Below, piece after piece: positions 12,001 through 25,300 of a DNA stretch of 64,000 nt (position 1 is its first letter; each line of letters begins with the position of its first letter). The position numbers and the translations under genes were made by a program. Source of the DNA: Tetranychus cinnabarinus (taxonomy: Eukaryota > Arthropoda > Arachnida > Trombidiformes > Tetranychidae); the NCBI GenBank assembly GCA_022266195.1, contig WHVY01000011.1, positions 434,001 to 498,000 of the forward strand, read 5' to 3'. A model generated the notes under the pieces. The model made no database searches, had not been told where the DNA came from, and saw nothing but the letters and a program-made list of their open reading frames with translations.

Positions 12001-15000
12001 TGGTTATACCTTTATCAGCATCATCACCATCTTTCATGAACTCATCATTTTTCTTCTTTTATCCTTCAGAATTGGAAGCGAAAACAAAAAAATAGAAACG
12101 TAACGATCCTTAGACTGACCAATTTGTTCACATGATTGTCATTCCCATGATTATGATGAATATTATTATTGAATTAGGTTCAATATCATTGATTTCATCT
12201 CTTCATTTGTTTATCATGGTAAACCTGATCATAATTTCTTCATAACAATTGTTCCATCAGCAAAATTAGTCTAACCATTTGCTCACCTTTCATGACGAAT
12301 GCGAACCGTAATATTACTTTCCGTTTAATTCAAGTTGAACATTTACTTTACCCTTTCCTTTTATGTACTCATCTTCATCAAAATCATCTTCATGACAAGC
12401 TCATCTAACGTGCAGGTTAATAAAGTCAAGTTTGGCAAAACTCTCACGAGAAATAAAAGATTCTGATCTCAGTTTCAATTCTAACGTCAACCTCATGAGA
12501 CTCATCTGTGTTTCTTGTTGACAAAATGGCGTTTATAAGGAAACATGTAAATTGTAAATAAAAAGACAATAGTAATTCTCAGTTATTCCCGTGAGTTGAA
12601 CATTAATTTTTATTTAAGCAAACACTAATTAATGGTTAACAATTTTCAATTGTACCAAAGTTAATCAATAATCCAACCTTAATTAACCACAAACATTAAA
12701 TCACTAAATACAATTGAATCAAGCCATTCTTGTGGCTAATTGAGATTCAATGGTAATCAAGGCTTCATCTTTACTCATTAAGTCACTTTGTTTGGTTTCC
12801 TATTTTGACTTCGAAGTCAATGTTTTACCAAAATAAGTTATGTGATTGCAAAGCGAAATGATTTCGTTTCATATTTTCCATGAACATTCCAAGAAGCATC
12901 AACTTATCATTTACAAGTCTATGAAAGCTCTTGACCTGGAACCTTTGCAAATTTACTCAACGAAAATCGTTAGAAAGCTGATCTTGCCTAGAAGCAAAGA
13001 TCCATTACAAAGTCTAAGAATCTAAACTATTGCAATGCATAGTCTTGACAAGCCTCAAGCTTCAAGTTATTGATTCATGCATAAGTATAAATGCAACAGA
13101 TCACTCGATCATTTGCAAACCTTGTTTAATTCATTCACATTGGTAACTGAACTTTAACTTTGCATTTGATGTAAACATTCAATTTTGCTATCGAGTTTTG
13201 ATTTTTAACTTAAACTTGACACTAATATGTAGTTTTACACATAAATTTACTTTCAACTAATAGCAATAATATTCTTGTTCAAACGGCAATTTACTTGTAA
13301 CACTAATCGTTCAGCGAAAGACTTCTTGTCATTCAATTTTAACAGATGAACTTTGAAGCTTCCCAAGAACTCACGAAACTGCCTTTGCAATGTGACTTGA
13401 GATTTTGATTTGACGGCAAATATTGTTGAGCAATGAAATGTATTGGATGCTTGACTGAATTTTGCTCGTATTTTACTATCAACATTATTGTATCAATATT
13501 ATTAAACAAATAAATTAACAGTAATGGTGATGATAAAGGCTGCCTCTTGAATAACTGCAAAGGTGATGTTGTTGATTGATGAAGGAAAAAACAAGAGATG
13601 AAAAGTATTTGATAATGTTGTTGATGGGATTGAAGGGAATGAGCGTTTATAAAATGATGAAAAAACGTACAAAAAAAGTGAACCAGGTTGGAATGGGAAA
13701 CAATTGAAGAGTAAATTGGATAAATGATTATGAAATTGTTACCGATTGATTGACAAGCTTGAGGGGCTCTTACAAGTAGGGAAGGATGGTGAAGATGAGA
13801 GGATGAAATTGAGCAAAAAGTGAAAAGGAAGAGGCTTCTTCTGGATCTTTATGGGATCACAAGTGATGATAACAAGGCTTCAGGCAATATCAGCATGATT
13901 ATGAGGTAACCAGATGCTTATGTCACATAGCCTAATGGATGTTGGATTTGAACATGGAAACACATGGGTGAAGAGGAAAGAAGAAAAGAGAAGAAAAAAA
14001 GAGATGAAAATGAAGATGAACAGATAAGATGCAATGGAAAGGTAAAGGATGAAGATGGAAAGAGGAAAAGACGAAAACAAAAGAGACAAAAGATGGAACA
14101 ATATGTTGATGAAGAGAAGCAATAAGAGAGAAAAACTAAACCCAGAATAATCTCCATCTTTTCCCCTGTCTAACAGTCGAATCCGTGGAACCTTTATATC
14201 GGTTAACCCCTTCATTGCCAACCTCCTTCATTACCAATTAATCTCATCATCATACTCATCAACCTCCTCATCCCATGACATTACCATAGTTACCCAACAT
14301 GTTTGAATGAAAAGAAGCAAAAAGTAATTACAAAAAATGTTAACTTGTTAATGTTCATCTGGCAAGGAAAAGAAAAGAAACGTTTTTTCTTTGCCATTCT
14401 CTGTTTGATTCCCTGCTACTCTCATCCTCATCCTCATCTTCCCTAGAATCACTTATTTCATGGTCAAGCACATTGAACCATTCATCTCCAACTAAAAAGA
14501 AGCAAATTTTTAGGTTGAATTCTTGTGAAAAAAACAATGAGAAATCTCGCCTTCGACTAAACACAAAGAATGCGAATAAACACACAAGACTTGATTATTT
14601 ACCAGAACAACATGATGAGTTAATCAATAAGTGAATCAAAATGGTTAACATAGAAATTTCGCTCTTGAACTACATTCAGATATAAAATGTGTTCAGAATA
14701 AAAAGAAATGAAAAAAGCGAAAGATTTCAAAAGTCGAACGCAAAGTTTAATGTACATCTGACAAGGAATATAAAGAATCTTTGATTCTCTGTTAGATTAA
14801 CTTTTACTCTCTTCATCCTGTTCTTTATTAGTATCGCCTATTCAGTGGTCAAATACATTGTACCATTAAACTCAGATCAAATTTTCAGGTTGAATTATTG
14901 TCGAAGAAAATCAAACAAATAAAACTTGATTTTTCATCAAAATTACAAGTTAATCAGCATAAAAATTTTCCCTTTTGTAAAATTCAGTTATGAAGTGCGT

Positions 15001-18000
15001 TTAGAATGAAAAGAAATGAATATTTTGCAAAAGCCTCTGAATATGCAAAGTTAATGTTTACTTAAACTCGTTTAATTTGAAGCTCAACTCGGACTGTGAG
15101 CATTTCAGGTTGACAGGGAGTTGAAGGAAGTGTAAAAATAAAGGCCAATGAAAAGAAACATTAAGACACCTTAATAACCATCTTGATAAGTAAATTATAT
15201 TTACTTTATTAAAAGCAGTTAACACGGGAAAAGTTTACATCTAATGTTACATCAACATGCAAACTGACTGATGACTGTTGGCACTATTTTTTTGCATAAA
15301 ACAAAAAGGCGACCAAAAAATGTCAAAATGATGAAGAAGCAGAAGAAGCGAAGAGCAACCTTAATAAATAACTAATAAAATTAATATAATCATAATAATA
15401 ACCTAAAATAAAAAAAGTATTAATTATAAAATTAGTTTTATATTACAAAGTGGTTTCTCTTTATGTTACCTGTAATAGTAGCTCAACTACTCATAAACAA
15501 CCGGCATTAACTCAACTCATCCTCATCTTTTTATTGCAATCTTCCTCTTCTTCTCGCCTCTTTTCTCACCTTGCATCTTCTTGGCCATCATCTTCTTCAT
15601 CCTCATCTACTTGTAACAGTCTTGAAGAATGATGATGATGCTGTTTCCCATTTCCTTCAGGTAAGTGGTTAAATTGACCGTTGCTGGGTCAAAAATGCGT
15701 GAACCGACTTGTTAAAATATATGTGAACCATAATCATAGTAATAATGATAATGATAGTGATAATAATTTATGAAAAGGCAACATTGAAAGAAAAGATGCA
15801 AAATTAAAGTGAAAAAGAGCAAAGCCAAGCCCAAACTTTTCAAAGTTAACTTTTAATTCATTAATTAATTTGAATGAAAATTATAATTTAATCTTAAATT
15901 GGAAAGGCTAACAAAGAGATGATATTTGACTGGAAAGTTACATGAAAAGATGCACCTTGTTATTAGCATTTATCCTACAAAGAGCTGACTATTAATTGCA
16001 TTTTCTTGTTAACTTGTCAAAGTTGCGTTTTCCAGCATCCAAATGAAGATGATTGCTATCGAATCAGCCAGTTACTTCTAAATATTTATACACATTGAAA
16101 AGCTTGTTCGGACATTGTACGCAACATTTCGCAACTTCTAAAAAAGCTCAGCTAACAGAGTGAAATGCAAATCTTAATATCTCATTTCATGGTCAACCTT
16201 TCTCCAACAATTAAAACACTTCCTAGACAATACCAAGCTATTAAGAAAATAGAGAACCAGAGAAAGAGAATTTTTTCGATTTTCCTTTAGTAATTTATAT
16301 ATTACATGCATAAAAATCTGAAGAAAATTCAATAAATTCATCATTACAGGTGAAGTGGGTTGATAATTTTGCTTTGATTTGCGGTTATTTTGAAATGAAT
16401 TTTTCGACATCGAAGATGTTCAAGTAATGCTGGTCGATAAATTGCTTTGAAATTTATTGTCTTGATACTGGTAAAATGCTGTGCCAACGAACCTAACCTA
16501 ACCTACGATTCGTTTAAACTCGGAATGAATTTATTTGTGAAACTTTCTGTTACTCAAGTGTTGAAAGGTGAAACAGTTACATGAATTTTACTGTCTATAA
16601 GAATGAGCATAAGTATGTCTTTAAAAGGTGGGTTGAATTTTGGTCGATTGCTTTAGTAGCTTTCCTCTGATGAGAATCAAGGTTACAACTCATTCCATCA
16701 TCATGATACATCCTCTTCTTTATCAACATGAGGTGACACTTAAAATAGAAACTCAAAAATTATAGGCTTTTTTCGTTGAGTCCAGGTCAGTGTCAGTTAA
16801 ACTCACCTCATTTGAATATTAATATCATTTAAAGAGATAAAACAAATCTTTACTTTCTATCTTAATGATGCTAATTTTTTTCAATAATGTATCATCATTA
16901 TCACGATGAAACAAAAATGAAACAAAATGAATCTGTGACAAGATAAACAATTAAATGATTTAAACTGATTTTTATCGTCAAAATGTTTCACCTTTTTCCA
17001 GTCGACACAAAATAAATTATCATAATTAACAATTTATCCAGTCAACAGAAAACTAATCAAAATTGAAATCCCATTTCATTTTAAATTGTTTAGCACATTT
17101 ATTTTACCAAAGTTGACTTTTTTGCAAACCAAAAGTCAAATTAACTTGCGTTTCTTTTAACTTCATTTCTTTTTCCGGTTTTGCTATATTTTCTGTTCTA
17201 TTTGCATATGTTAATGTACATTACATGATGTTCAACAGTTTCACAAGCTCACACACAGTTGAATCAAATCGCAACCATTTCAGTGTGAAATCCAAGCCAA
17301 ACAAATTCTCATACATTTTTGTCTCTATTTTGAGTTGTTTTATTGAAATTAATTTAATAATTATAAGTTTGCATGTTTACATTTACCAATGAGTAAACTA
17401 AACGCATAAGATTAACAAGTTTACTGTGTGAATATTTCATGGCTATTTTACCTCCAGCTTGTGCTTCTTGATAACAGACAGATAATAATTGTAACAGTTT
17501 CAAGAGCTTGTGGCTTAAGTAATTTTCACCGATTTCACTCATTATGATGCAGCATTTCTGACCAAAAAAGTGATTTATCGAGTTTTAACAATCATGTTTC
17601 AATCGTCTAAAATAATTAGTAAAAATTTGCTGGCGATACTTAAAAATTTGAATAAAAAGTTAATTATAATATGATGAATAGATCAACAAATGCGAAAGCA
17701 AATTTTTTGGTAAGCCAGCACTAGGGACCCTGGAATTGTTAAAAAATAGAGCTAATTTGAATTTTAGGTGGCATTGCCTTTAAAGGGGAGGAAAAGAAAC
17801 TGCTTAACTACTGTCTTCTGAGTTCAGGGACCAGAGAGAAGCGAGTATCCTTAACCACGTTATTAATCCTTCTACACCATTTGTTCAATCTTTCTCAATT
17901 TTTCGCTTTCACACTTGCTTTGAAATTTCTACAGGCTATTCTGCTGATAAGGTGCTAGAAGCAAATAATTTCGCAACTAGAAGAGTAAAAAAACTAAGTG

Positions 18001-18569
18001 ATCGAGATTAGGTGATTACTTTTCTCGGTGGTCCAGATCACTATAATTCAACATCCCAAGGTCATTTCCTGAAATACCAAGTTTTCGATGTGCTTAATTG
18101 ATGAATGATTTCAAATCGGGCAAAATAGATTCAGCCGTAGTTGTTTATTTGTGAAGAAAAGAGAAGAAGGAGATTAATATAAAAGGCAGAAATTTATTGT
18201 GGCAAAAGTTTTTGAATGTTATTACAATATCATTTGAAATCTCAGTTTTAAATATATTAGTTAATTGTTTTTACATTGGACAATCCTCTTATTTGCAATC
18301 TCGGTGCAAAGTCAAGAAAAGCTTATAAATTTGAATAAATACTCTTTTCAAAATGAGATTATAGAAAAATATAATCATTGTTAAAATAACATTTGTCAAT
18401 TTGTGCTAAAAGAAATACAAAAGCAGACGTTTATCGGGGCATTACTGTGATGTTTTTCACGATTCGTCGAAATTCCCAAAACCATCAATATAAAATTAGA
18501 TCGTAACACCCATTACTTGCAACTGCAACAAGGCTGCAACTTCGATTTCTTTCTTTCAAGAGCAATACA
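9001..18569. other. Noncoding AT-rich region, no supported gene
   Basis: No gene is supported. The region alternates purine-rich and pyrimidine-rich low-complexity stretches; for example 13560-14130 is A/G-rich on the plus strand and gives spurious open frames on the other. A short AACCT tract (about three units) lies at 16490-16506. Confidence 0.5.
16490..16506. repeat. Short AACCT (TTAGG-type) tract
   Basis: Just over three units of AACCT, the complement of the common arthropod telomere repeat TTAGG. It is too short to indicate a telomere. Such tracts also occur by chance and in transposons. Confidence 0.5.
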
Positions 18570-18785
18570 AGCGGCGTCCCTTAAAGCATCTGCGCCACAA
18601 ATGCTATGCATCTCTTCTTGATCGTTGTCAAGAACTCTCCGTGGATGAACTCTTTGCGATCATCTAAGGTTCGAGGTCCGTGCGCAAAACCTTGTCTTTC
18701 AATCGCCTCCATAGGAACAAGTCACATTCAATCAGATCAGGAGAACTTGGAGGTGATTCTCGAGTGACTCCTTTGCCGGGTACCA
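18570..18785 (-). pseudogene. Decayed Tc1/mariner-superfamily transposase fragment
   Basis: On the minus strand, 18773 down to 18664 reads GVTRESPPSSPDLIECDLFL followed by WRRLKDKVLRTDLEP and a TAG. This matches the C-terminal catalytic block of insect DDE transposases of the type SPDLTPxDFFLWGxLKDxVY, which carries the last acidic position of the triad. Downstream the frame is broken by several stops and shifts, and upstream the remaining catalytic domain is not recognisable. It is clearly a non-functional relic. It lies about 350 bp from the 242-bp foldback, but I see no proof that the two belong to one element. Confidence 0.65.
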
Positions 18786-19130
18786 CATGGTAATAGCAAG
18801 GTAACTCAAAATTTGTGCTTTGCATAAAAATTGTTTTTTGTCACGAAGCAACAATTAGTGAAAGATAATCCGACCTCCAAAATTACGATTAAGCCTTAAT
18901 TCGACCTCCAATATCATACTGAGCGAATCCCGAAAAATAACCTTGGATGACGTTGGCTTTGAATATGGCAAATGAGTATCTGGCAATCGGTATAAAGAAG
19001 TCTTGCGTCTTTAAGCCTCTTACAAATCAAATAATAGCGGTTTATATCGTTAAAAATAGAAGAAATGCCCTGAAGTTTGTGTACGCATAGATCGACCCAT
19101 CCTTTAAGGTAAGGTTGGCCTACATACAGC

Positions 19131-19372
19131 ATCGAAAGTCAAGTAAGAGCTGGTTACGTTATCTTTCGCATATTGCTTGGTAACCAAGCATATCGATAGT
19201 CAAATCTTTGAGATGAAAAAAGCACAATTAACATCAATTCAATGTATTAACCAATGAGTTTTAAGTTGATGTTGATTGTGCTTTTTTCATCTCAAAAAAT
19301 TAACTATCCATTTGCTTGGTTACCAAACAATGTGCAAAAGTTAATGTAACCTGATCTAACCTAACTTTCGAT
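19131..19372. mobile_element. Foldback/MITE-like palindromic element, 242 bp
   Basis: Two 107-bp arms (19131-19237 and 19266-19372) are inverted copies with 16 mismatches (about 85% identity) around a 28-bp loop. The outer ends are ATCGAAAGT and its complement. The longest perfect stretches include GAGATGAAAAAAGCACAAT and TTGGTAACCAAGCA. It has no coding capacity. The structure fits a foldback transposon or MITE; transcribed, it would form a long imperfect hairpin. No clear target-site duplication is visible. Confidence 0.8.
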
Positions 19373-22300
19373 CCTCCATCTTATTTCGATGACTATAGGG
19401 GTTAAAGGAAATATTTTGTATTTTTCTAATTCACATTCAAAAAACAATCAAAAAAGCAGAAAATTTTTAGTGAAATGTCCGATATTGATACGATTTCTTT
19501 ACTCGATTCTTTCTACATGATAATATCAACAAAAATGCAGTAGAGCCATGAGAAGAAATATCGAAATGGCGATCTACCTAAGATGGAAACCTTTTTGAGA
19601 CTTTTCGGTTGTGACAATGAAAAACAAAATTCTGTAAAAAAATTTCCGTTAAAAAAGAAAAAAGTTATTTGGAATAAAAGTTATAATTTAATAATAACAT
19701 GATAATATTCATTGATTGGTAATCATTTAAATTGATTAAGCAAAAAAGTAAGGTGTGCCTTTTAATGCTAATAATCATGTAAAGCTCGTTTGAAACTTTT
19801 TTGAAACTTTTACGTTGAAATGTTTCTGCTCATCATTTTAAATAAATGATCATCAATTGGTGTTAATTTAATTTACTTTAAGCCATTCTCATTATTCTCA
19901 TCAAAAATGATGATCACTTTTGTTCATCAGCATCATCATCAGCATACCTTTGATTGTGCAAATGAGGTAAATGATTAAATTAATACTTTCTACTCTTCCT
20001 TCCTCCATGATAATCATCAACTTATAACCAATGCTGTGAATCACTTTACAGAATTACTTTATTAATCTAATCAGTGTTTGAAAAAAAAACTCTTAACTCA
20101 TTAGATTTTAAGGTGTGACTGGAAACAAGAAGCATTTATCATGCAAAGTAAGAAAGATGAGGAAAAAAAGTTACATTCAACTTGAATTTTGACTCAACCT
20201 TTTTTACCCAATCAATTTGTAAAGGCATCAACAGTGCTGATGGAAATTGGAAGGAAAACATTTTTTGTGGGTTCATCAAATGTCCATCCAATTGTTACCA
20301 TTGGAATCATCAAAATGCTTCGAGAGTTTCATTTCAGTATAAACTCATTCCATCTTCATTTAGCATCACCAAACAATGTCCAATTGTCTCAACATTGACT
20401 GGTCAATAATAATATCCCAATCATAAGCAGCAATTTTGCTGATCTCAACACTTGCTGTTGCATGATAAACATTGTTTTCGTGTAAAGTTATCATGAAAGG
20501 AAAAGCGAATAAGAAGCATATCCGGCTATCATGCTTTTCCATTTCATTTACATGATTCAGTCCTTTTCTCAAGAAAGTGGTTCTTACATGGAAATTCATT
20601 TTTTCTCCTGCTATTTTCATTCGAAACTGAATGATCACATTGATTGAAGAGTATGTAAATTGGCAGGAATAAGCTCTTCATGATTCTATTCATTTTAATC
20701 AGTAAACGAATGCGTTCAGTTGAACACTTTTTACTTTGATCTTACCTTGAGTTTATTGAGATGAAAATTTCAACGTCAACTTCACCAGCTCATGTAAATC
20801 AGTTTGAAAAGTCATCAGATTAATGTAAGGTTTTTTGTTCTATTTTGATTTTCTTTCAAAAGAAGGAAAATCTGAACGAAATTTAATTTCATTAACAACC
20901 GTTTTTACAGATTCAATGGGGTTTGTTGGGTGAAATAAAGGAAAACATGACATGATGATAGAAGATGGAAATGAAAAAAATATTTGATTCACAATGGAAC
21001 AGAATAAGTGCATTACTCTTTGAAAGAGGCAAAAAAGTTGCTTTGGTTCCATCAAATGGAACATTTTACATGTGAAAAATTATTCTCTTGAGTCGAGCCA
21101 AATTGAGATTAACATTCGAGCCTTGGATGGTGACGATTGTGACGAGAAATGTACAACAGTTAAAGAAAAAATTGTCGTCAAGTAACCACAAAATTATGGA
21201 AATAAGAGTCATTCAGGATGAAATTGAATCAGTAAAACAGATACAACGAATGAAGACTGACAATGAATTTATTGTTAGATTATCCAATGAGCATTTGATT
21301 ATGAATAACTCAATACATCTTCAGATTATCGGTCAACAATAATGTAATCGAATCAAGTCTTGAGAAACATGAGTTCCATCCATTAAAAGCGCTTAATTTC
21401 AAACAAAACTGTTTCCCTAATAATTTGCATTTCAAGATTAGACAAAATTGATGAACTTTTGCAGAAACTTGACATTTGCAAATGATTAAACTTAAACAAC
21501 ACTGAAAATGTTGGATTCAGTCAGCTCTTATCAGAACAAACATGTTCTACTAAACCTCAAATATGAAACACTGAAAGCTGAAAATCGAATTCTGACTATG
21601 AGCTAAAAAAGGATCGATATATTTCGTAGTAATTCAACAATTCTGATGTAAACCAAAATGGAAGATTTCGTAAAGTCTATAACGTTATGCCTTGAAGCTA
21701 AACAAGACGATTGGAAAACTTCAAAAGTCAGTTTCACTGAAAGAGTTGTGTAAAAAGAATCGAATCTGTGCATAGAAATTCATGCATGAGTTTGGAAATC
21801 ATTTTCTTCTTTATCCCTGAGCAGCCTGGAAAATCTAAAAAGAATTCAATCAATTAATCAGATTTTCATGAATTTCTGTTGATAGATTATCATAAAGTTT
21901 GAACCTTTTGTTTCAATTTTTGCATGGAAACACCCAAATGAATTTGCAATTATCTTAAAATTCCTTTAATGAGAGTATCTATTAACAAGGTGTGTTAATA
22001 ATTCCATTTAATTAACAAGAAAGATTAAAGGTACAGGGTAAACTCATTGGACTGAATGAAAACTCATCAGATTGAAATGCAACTGATAACAAGAATGTTA
22101 ACCAGCGAAAGAAAATAAATGAATGGAAACCGCACACAAACACATTATTACTGAAAATGATAAATAAATAAATTGATTGCACTTGAAGGTATAATCACAT
22201 TAAGAGTAATGTTGATGGTACAAAAGACGCTGAGCCATTCACACTTGAGCACTGAAAAGGATGCAAAATGGTAAAATGAAGCAAAATAAGAAAATGAAAA

Positions 22301-25300
22301 CAGATAAATCATGAATCGTAAATCAAACGATGATCAGTAAATAAGGAATGTCAAAAATGGTGTTCACTCGTTTGACTTTATTTTAAAGGCAAAGTCCCAC
22401 ACAGAACTTGTCCTGTCATTGAGTAAATGTTTCAAATCATTTTTTATAGCAAATAATAAAAAAGAAATGAAATGTTGAAAAATATTGAATTATCTGATAA
22501 CATGAAATTACCTGTCAATTGTCGGTTTTCCTTCTGATTGTTTAGCATAGGTAAACCATTAAAAGTGACTCTAAGGCCTGATGAAAATAATAATAATGAT
22601 AATAATTATGTTAATCATTATCATAATAATGGTAATAAAAGCGAATGAAAAAAAAGGTTCAAGATAAAGTAATAACAAGTTGCAAGACGATTGTATTAAT
22701 ATTATTAAAACGCAAAAGGCAAACAAAAAAGGCTTGGTTTTGTTGAGCACATGATGTTAATGCTTCTTCATGACAAAGGTAAATGTGAAAGAAACTTGAA
22801 TATTTAGATTTCAAATGAGGCCTAATGTGACGGAAAATGACAATTTTATGTAAAAATGGAACCAATAATGAGTAATAATAATGATTAACGATTAACAGAA
22901 AAACTCGATTTTTCTTTATTGGACTCAAGTGATCAACCTGGACCTACAGGGTGTTACACACCTACGGATGTTGTTGGTTTCAATGATAACTTTTGTCTCA
23001 TTTTTTGGATAAATTTTTTGTCCTTCTTTCGTTCTGTTGCAATATGACGCTTTGACGATACATTTGTCGGTTAATTAATGGTTAGAGTAAAGGTATTTGA
23101 AATGGGTTTGAAGATGTGATCAAGCTGATGATGATTACAATGATGATAAGTTTGTTTCGTTTCTCGCTAAGTAAGATTATCAAGCCTAAGGAGCCTCATC
23201 TTTAGGTGGTTAGCCTCAGTTACATCAACTTAATTTTTGTTCATTAACTGTCCAGACTTGATTTGACTTTTTCTCTCTCCTTTCTTCAAGCTTCTTCTTC
23301 TTCTTCTTTTTTCCGATGAAATCATTTGATTTAATTGTATTGGATGACAAATGTGACGATAAAACAAGTTATCATTAGCCACAACAGGGAACAACATAAA
23401 TATTGTTGTTTAAAAAGATAATCAAATGAATTTAAATCATTTCCATTGGACTTTTTTCCCTCTTATTTTCTTCTTCTTTTCTTACCTTATCATCAACCTT
23501 TTCTCGCCTCCTAATTATAAACCCTTTTGATTAGAGTCTATTGAGGGTCAATATAATACTTGTTGACAGAATGTTTCAATGTTGAATCATTTCGTGTTCA
23601 TCAACTTTCCCTGTTTCATTCAACTTGTTTTGCCTCATCATTTGGTCCATCTGTTGCTAATAATGGCTGGAACTTGAGCGACTTTTGAAAGTTAGTCAAT
23701 CCTTTCAATTGATCAGAAAACCATTTTTCTCTTTCAGATTCAATTAAATTCCAAATTCTAGTTGAATGTTTTTTCATCTTGGGTGTGATCCAAATGGAAA
23801 TGGAAATTGGAAAAGTTTTTCCAGAAAAGCAACATTTTCTTCATGTGATAGGAATTTGATAAAGCATGGTAAATAAAGGTGTTTTGATTCATCAGTGATT
23901 ATGACAAGAGCTATAAAAATGATGGTGATAACAAGACAGAAAAATTGTGCAAAAATTATGATACTTTTTATCGTTTCTTTTTTTTCTTCATGTTACACTC
24001 ATTTAATGCTCTCTAATAATATTCATGCTTCAGGTAACATCAACTCTTTGGATTTTATCTTTAGCCTGTAAATTTAGTGTAATATTGAAGCAAAAAATTT
24101 AATGACAGAAAAAGGAGCAAATAAAAAAACGGAAAATGGCAAAAAAATTCAGATTTCAGTAATAATATAAAGAGAAGGCTGAATTTTCTTTCAAAATTTA
24201 AAAGTGCAAATTACATTTTGTCTTCAAATTATCTCTTACAAGTTCCATGGTGAGCAGTTGAACAACACCAATCCAGACAGTTTACCTTCTAACAACAATA
24301 ATCCATTTCAATTTTCAATGTAAAAGAATCTTGAATTTTTCGAAGAATAAACTCGAGATAATTTCGATAAAAATTTTCTATCGCCGAAACAATCGAAATC
24401 ACATTAATCTCAAAAGTTACTTTGTGCACTTGTACTTGACTCTTCTCCGTCCGACATTTAATTTTCTCAGATAATTTGTGATTGAAATGACATTGACATT
24501 GCAAGTTAACCAAGTTATTGACTAATGATGAGTTTCGTATGAGAAAGGACAACTGAATAGATTAGCAAAACAGAAAAGGCAAAGAAAATGAGGAAAAGAA
24601 GAAAAATCTCGAATGAACAGCAAAGATAATTAAACAAAGGTAAACAGAATGCCTAATAAGCTATCTATCTTTGGCATTATTAGCTAACCAGCGGAGAAAT
24701 AAAATTAACCTCATTATGATTATCATGTTGTTTCATTGAAAAAGCAGCAAAAAACTACACAAAAAATGCAGATTCTTTGTTGACATCAATAAAAGAAGAA
24801 AAAAACAAGAGTAAAAATCGAAAACTTTTTGCCCAAAACACAGAATACAGATTATAAAGATAGACTTGAAAAATAGTAGAAAAAGCATCGCAATGACCAG
24901 ATCAAAGAATCAATCAAGTTGATGAAAGATGAAAAAACGAACAACGATAAATGTTGAGAGATAAAGTCATTGTCTTGGTGTAACAACAGTAAAAACAAAA
25001 CCCAGCAACCATTCATCTTAAGCTTACCTTTTACTCTTGTTAGTCAATATCTTATCACTGATTTTGCTCATCATTTTTTCCTCAATCAGTTTTTTTGTGT
25101 TTTGTTTAATGTTTCTTTTACCACCTTGTGAGTCTGAATCGCCATCATGAACATGATCGTTATTGTATCCTAAGAGTAACTCAGTAACTAGCAAAACCGA
25201 AACTCATTTCTTCATCTTTTTCACCATCTTTTGATATTCATGTTAAATCACATTTAGTCTTATCACAAAAAGAGCCTTTATCTTCATCTGATTCAATTCC

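Noticed and set aside
13880..14221. 113-codon minus-strand open frame
   Set aside because: Reverse complement of an A/G-rich stretch, giving Phe/Leu/Ser runs only; an overlapping second frame is equally open.
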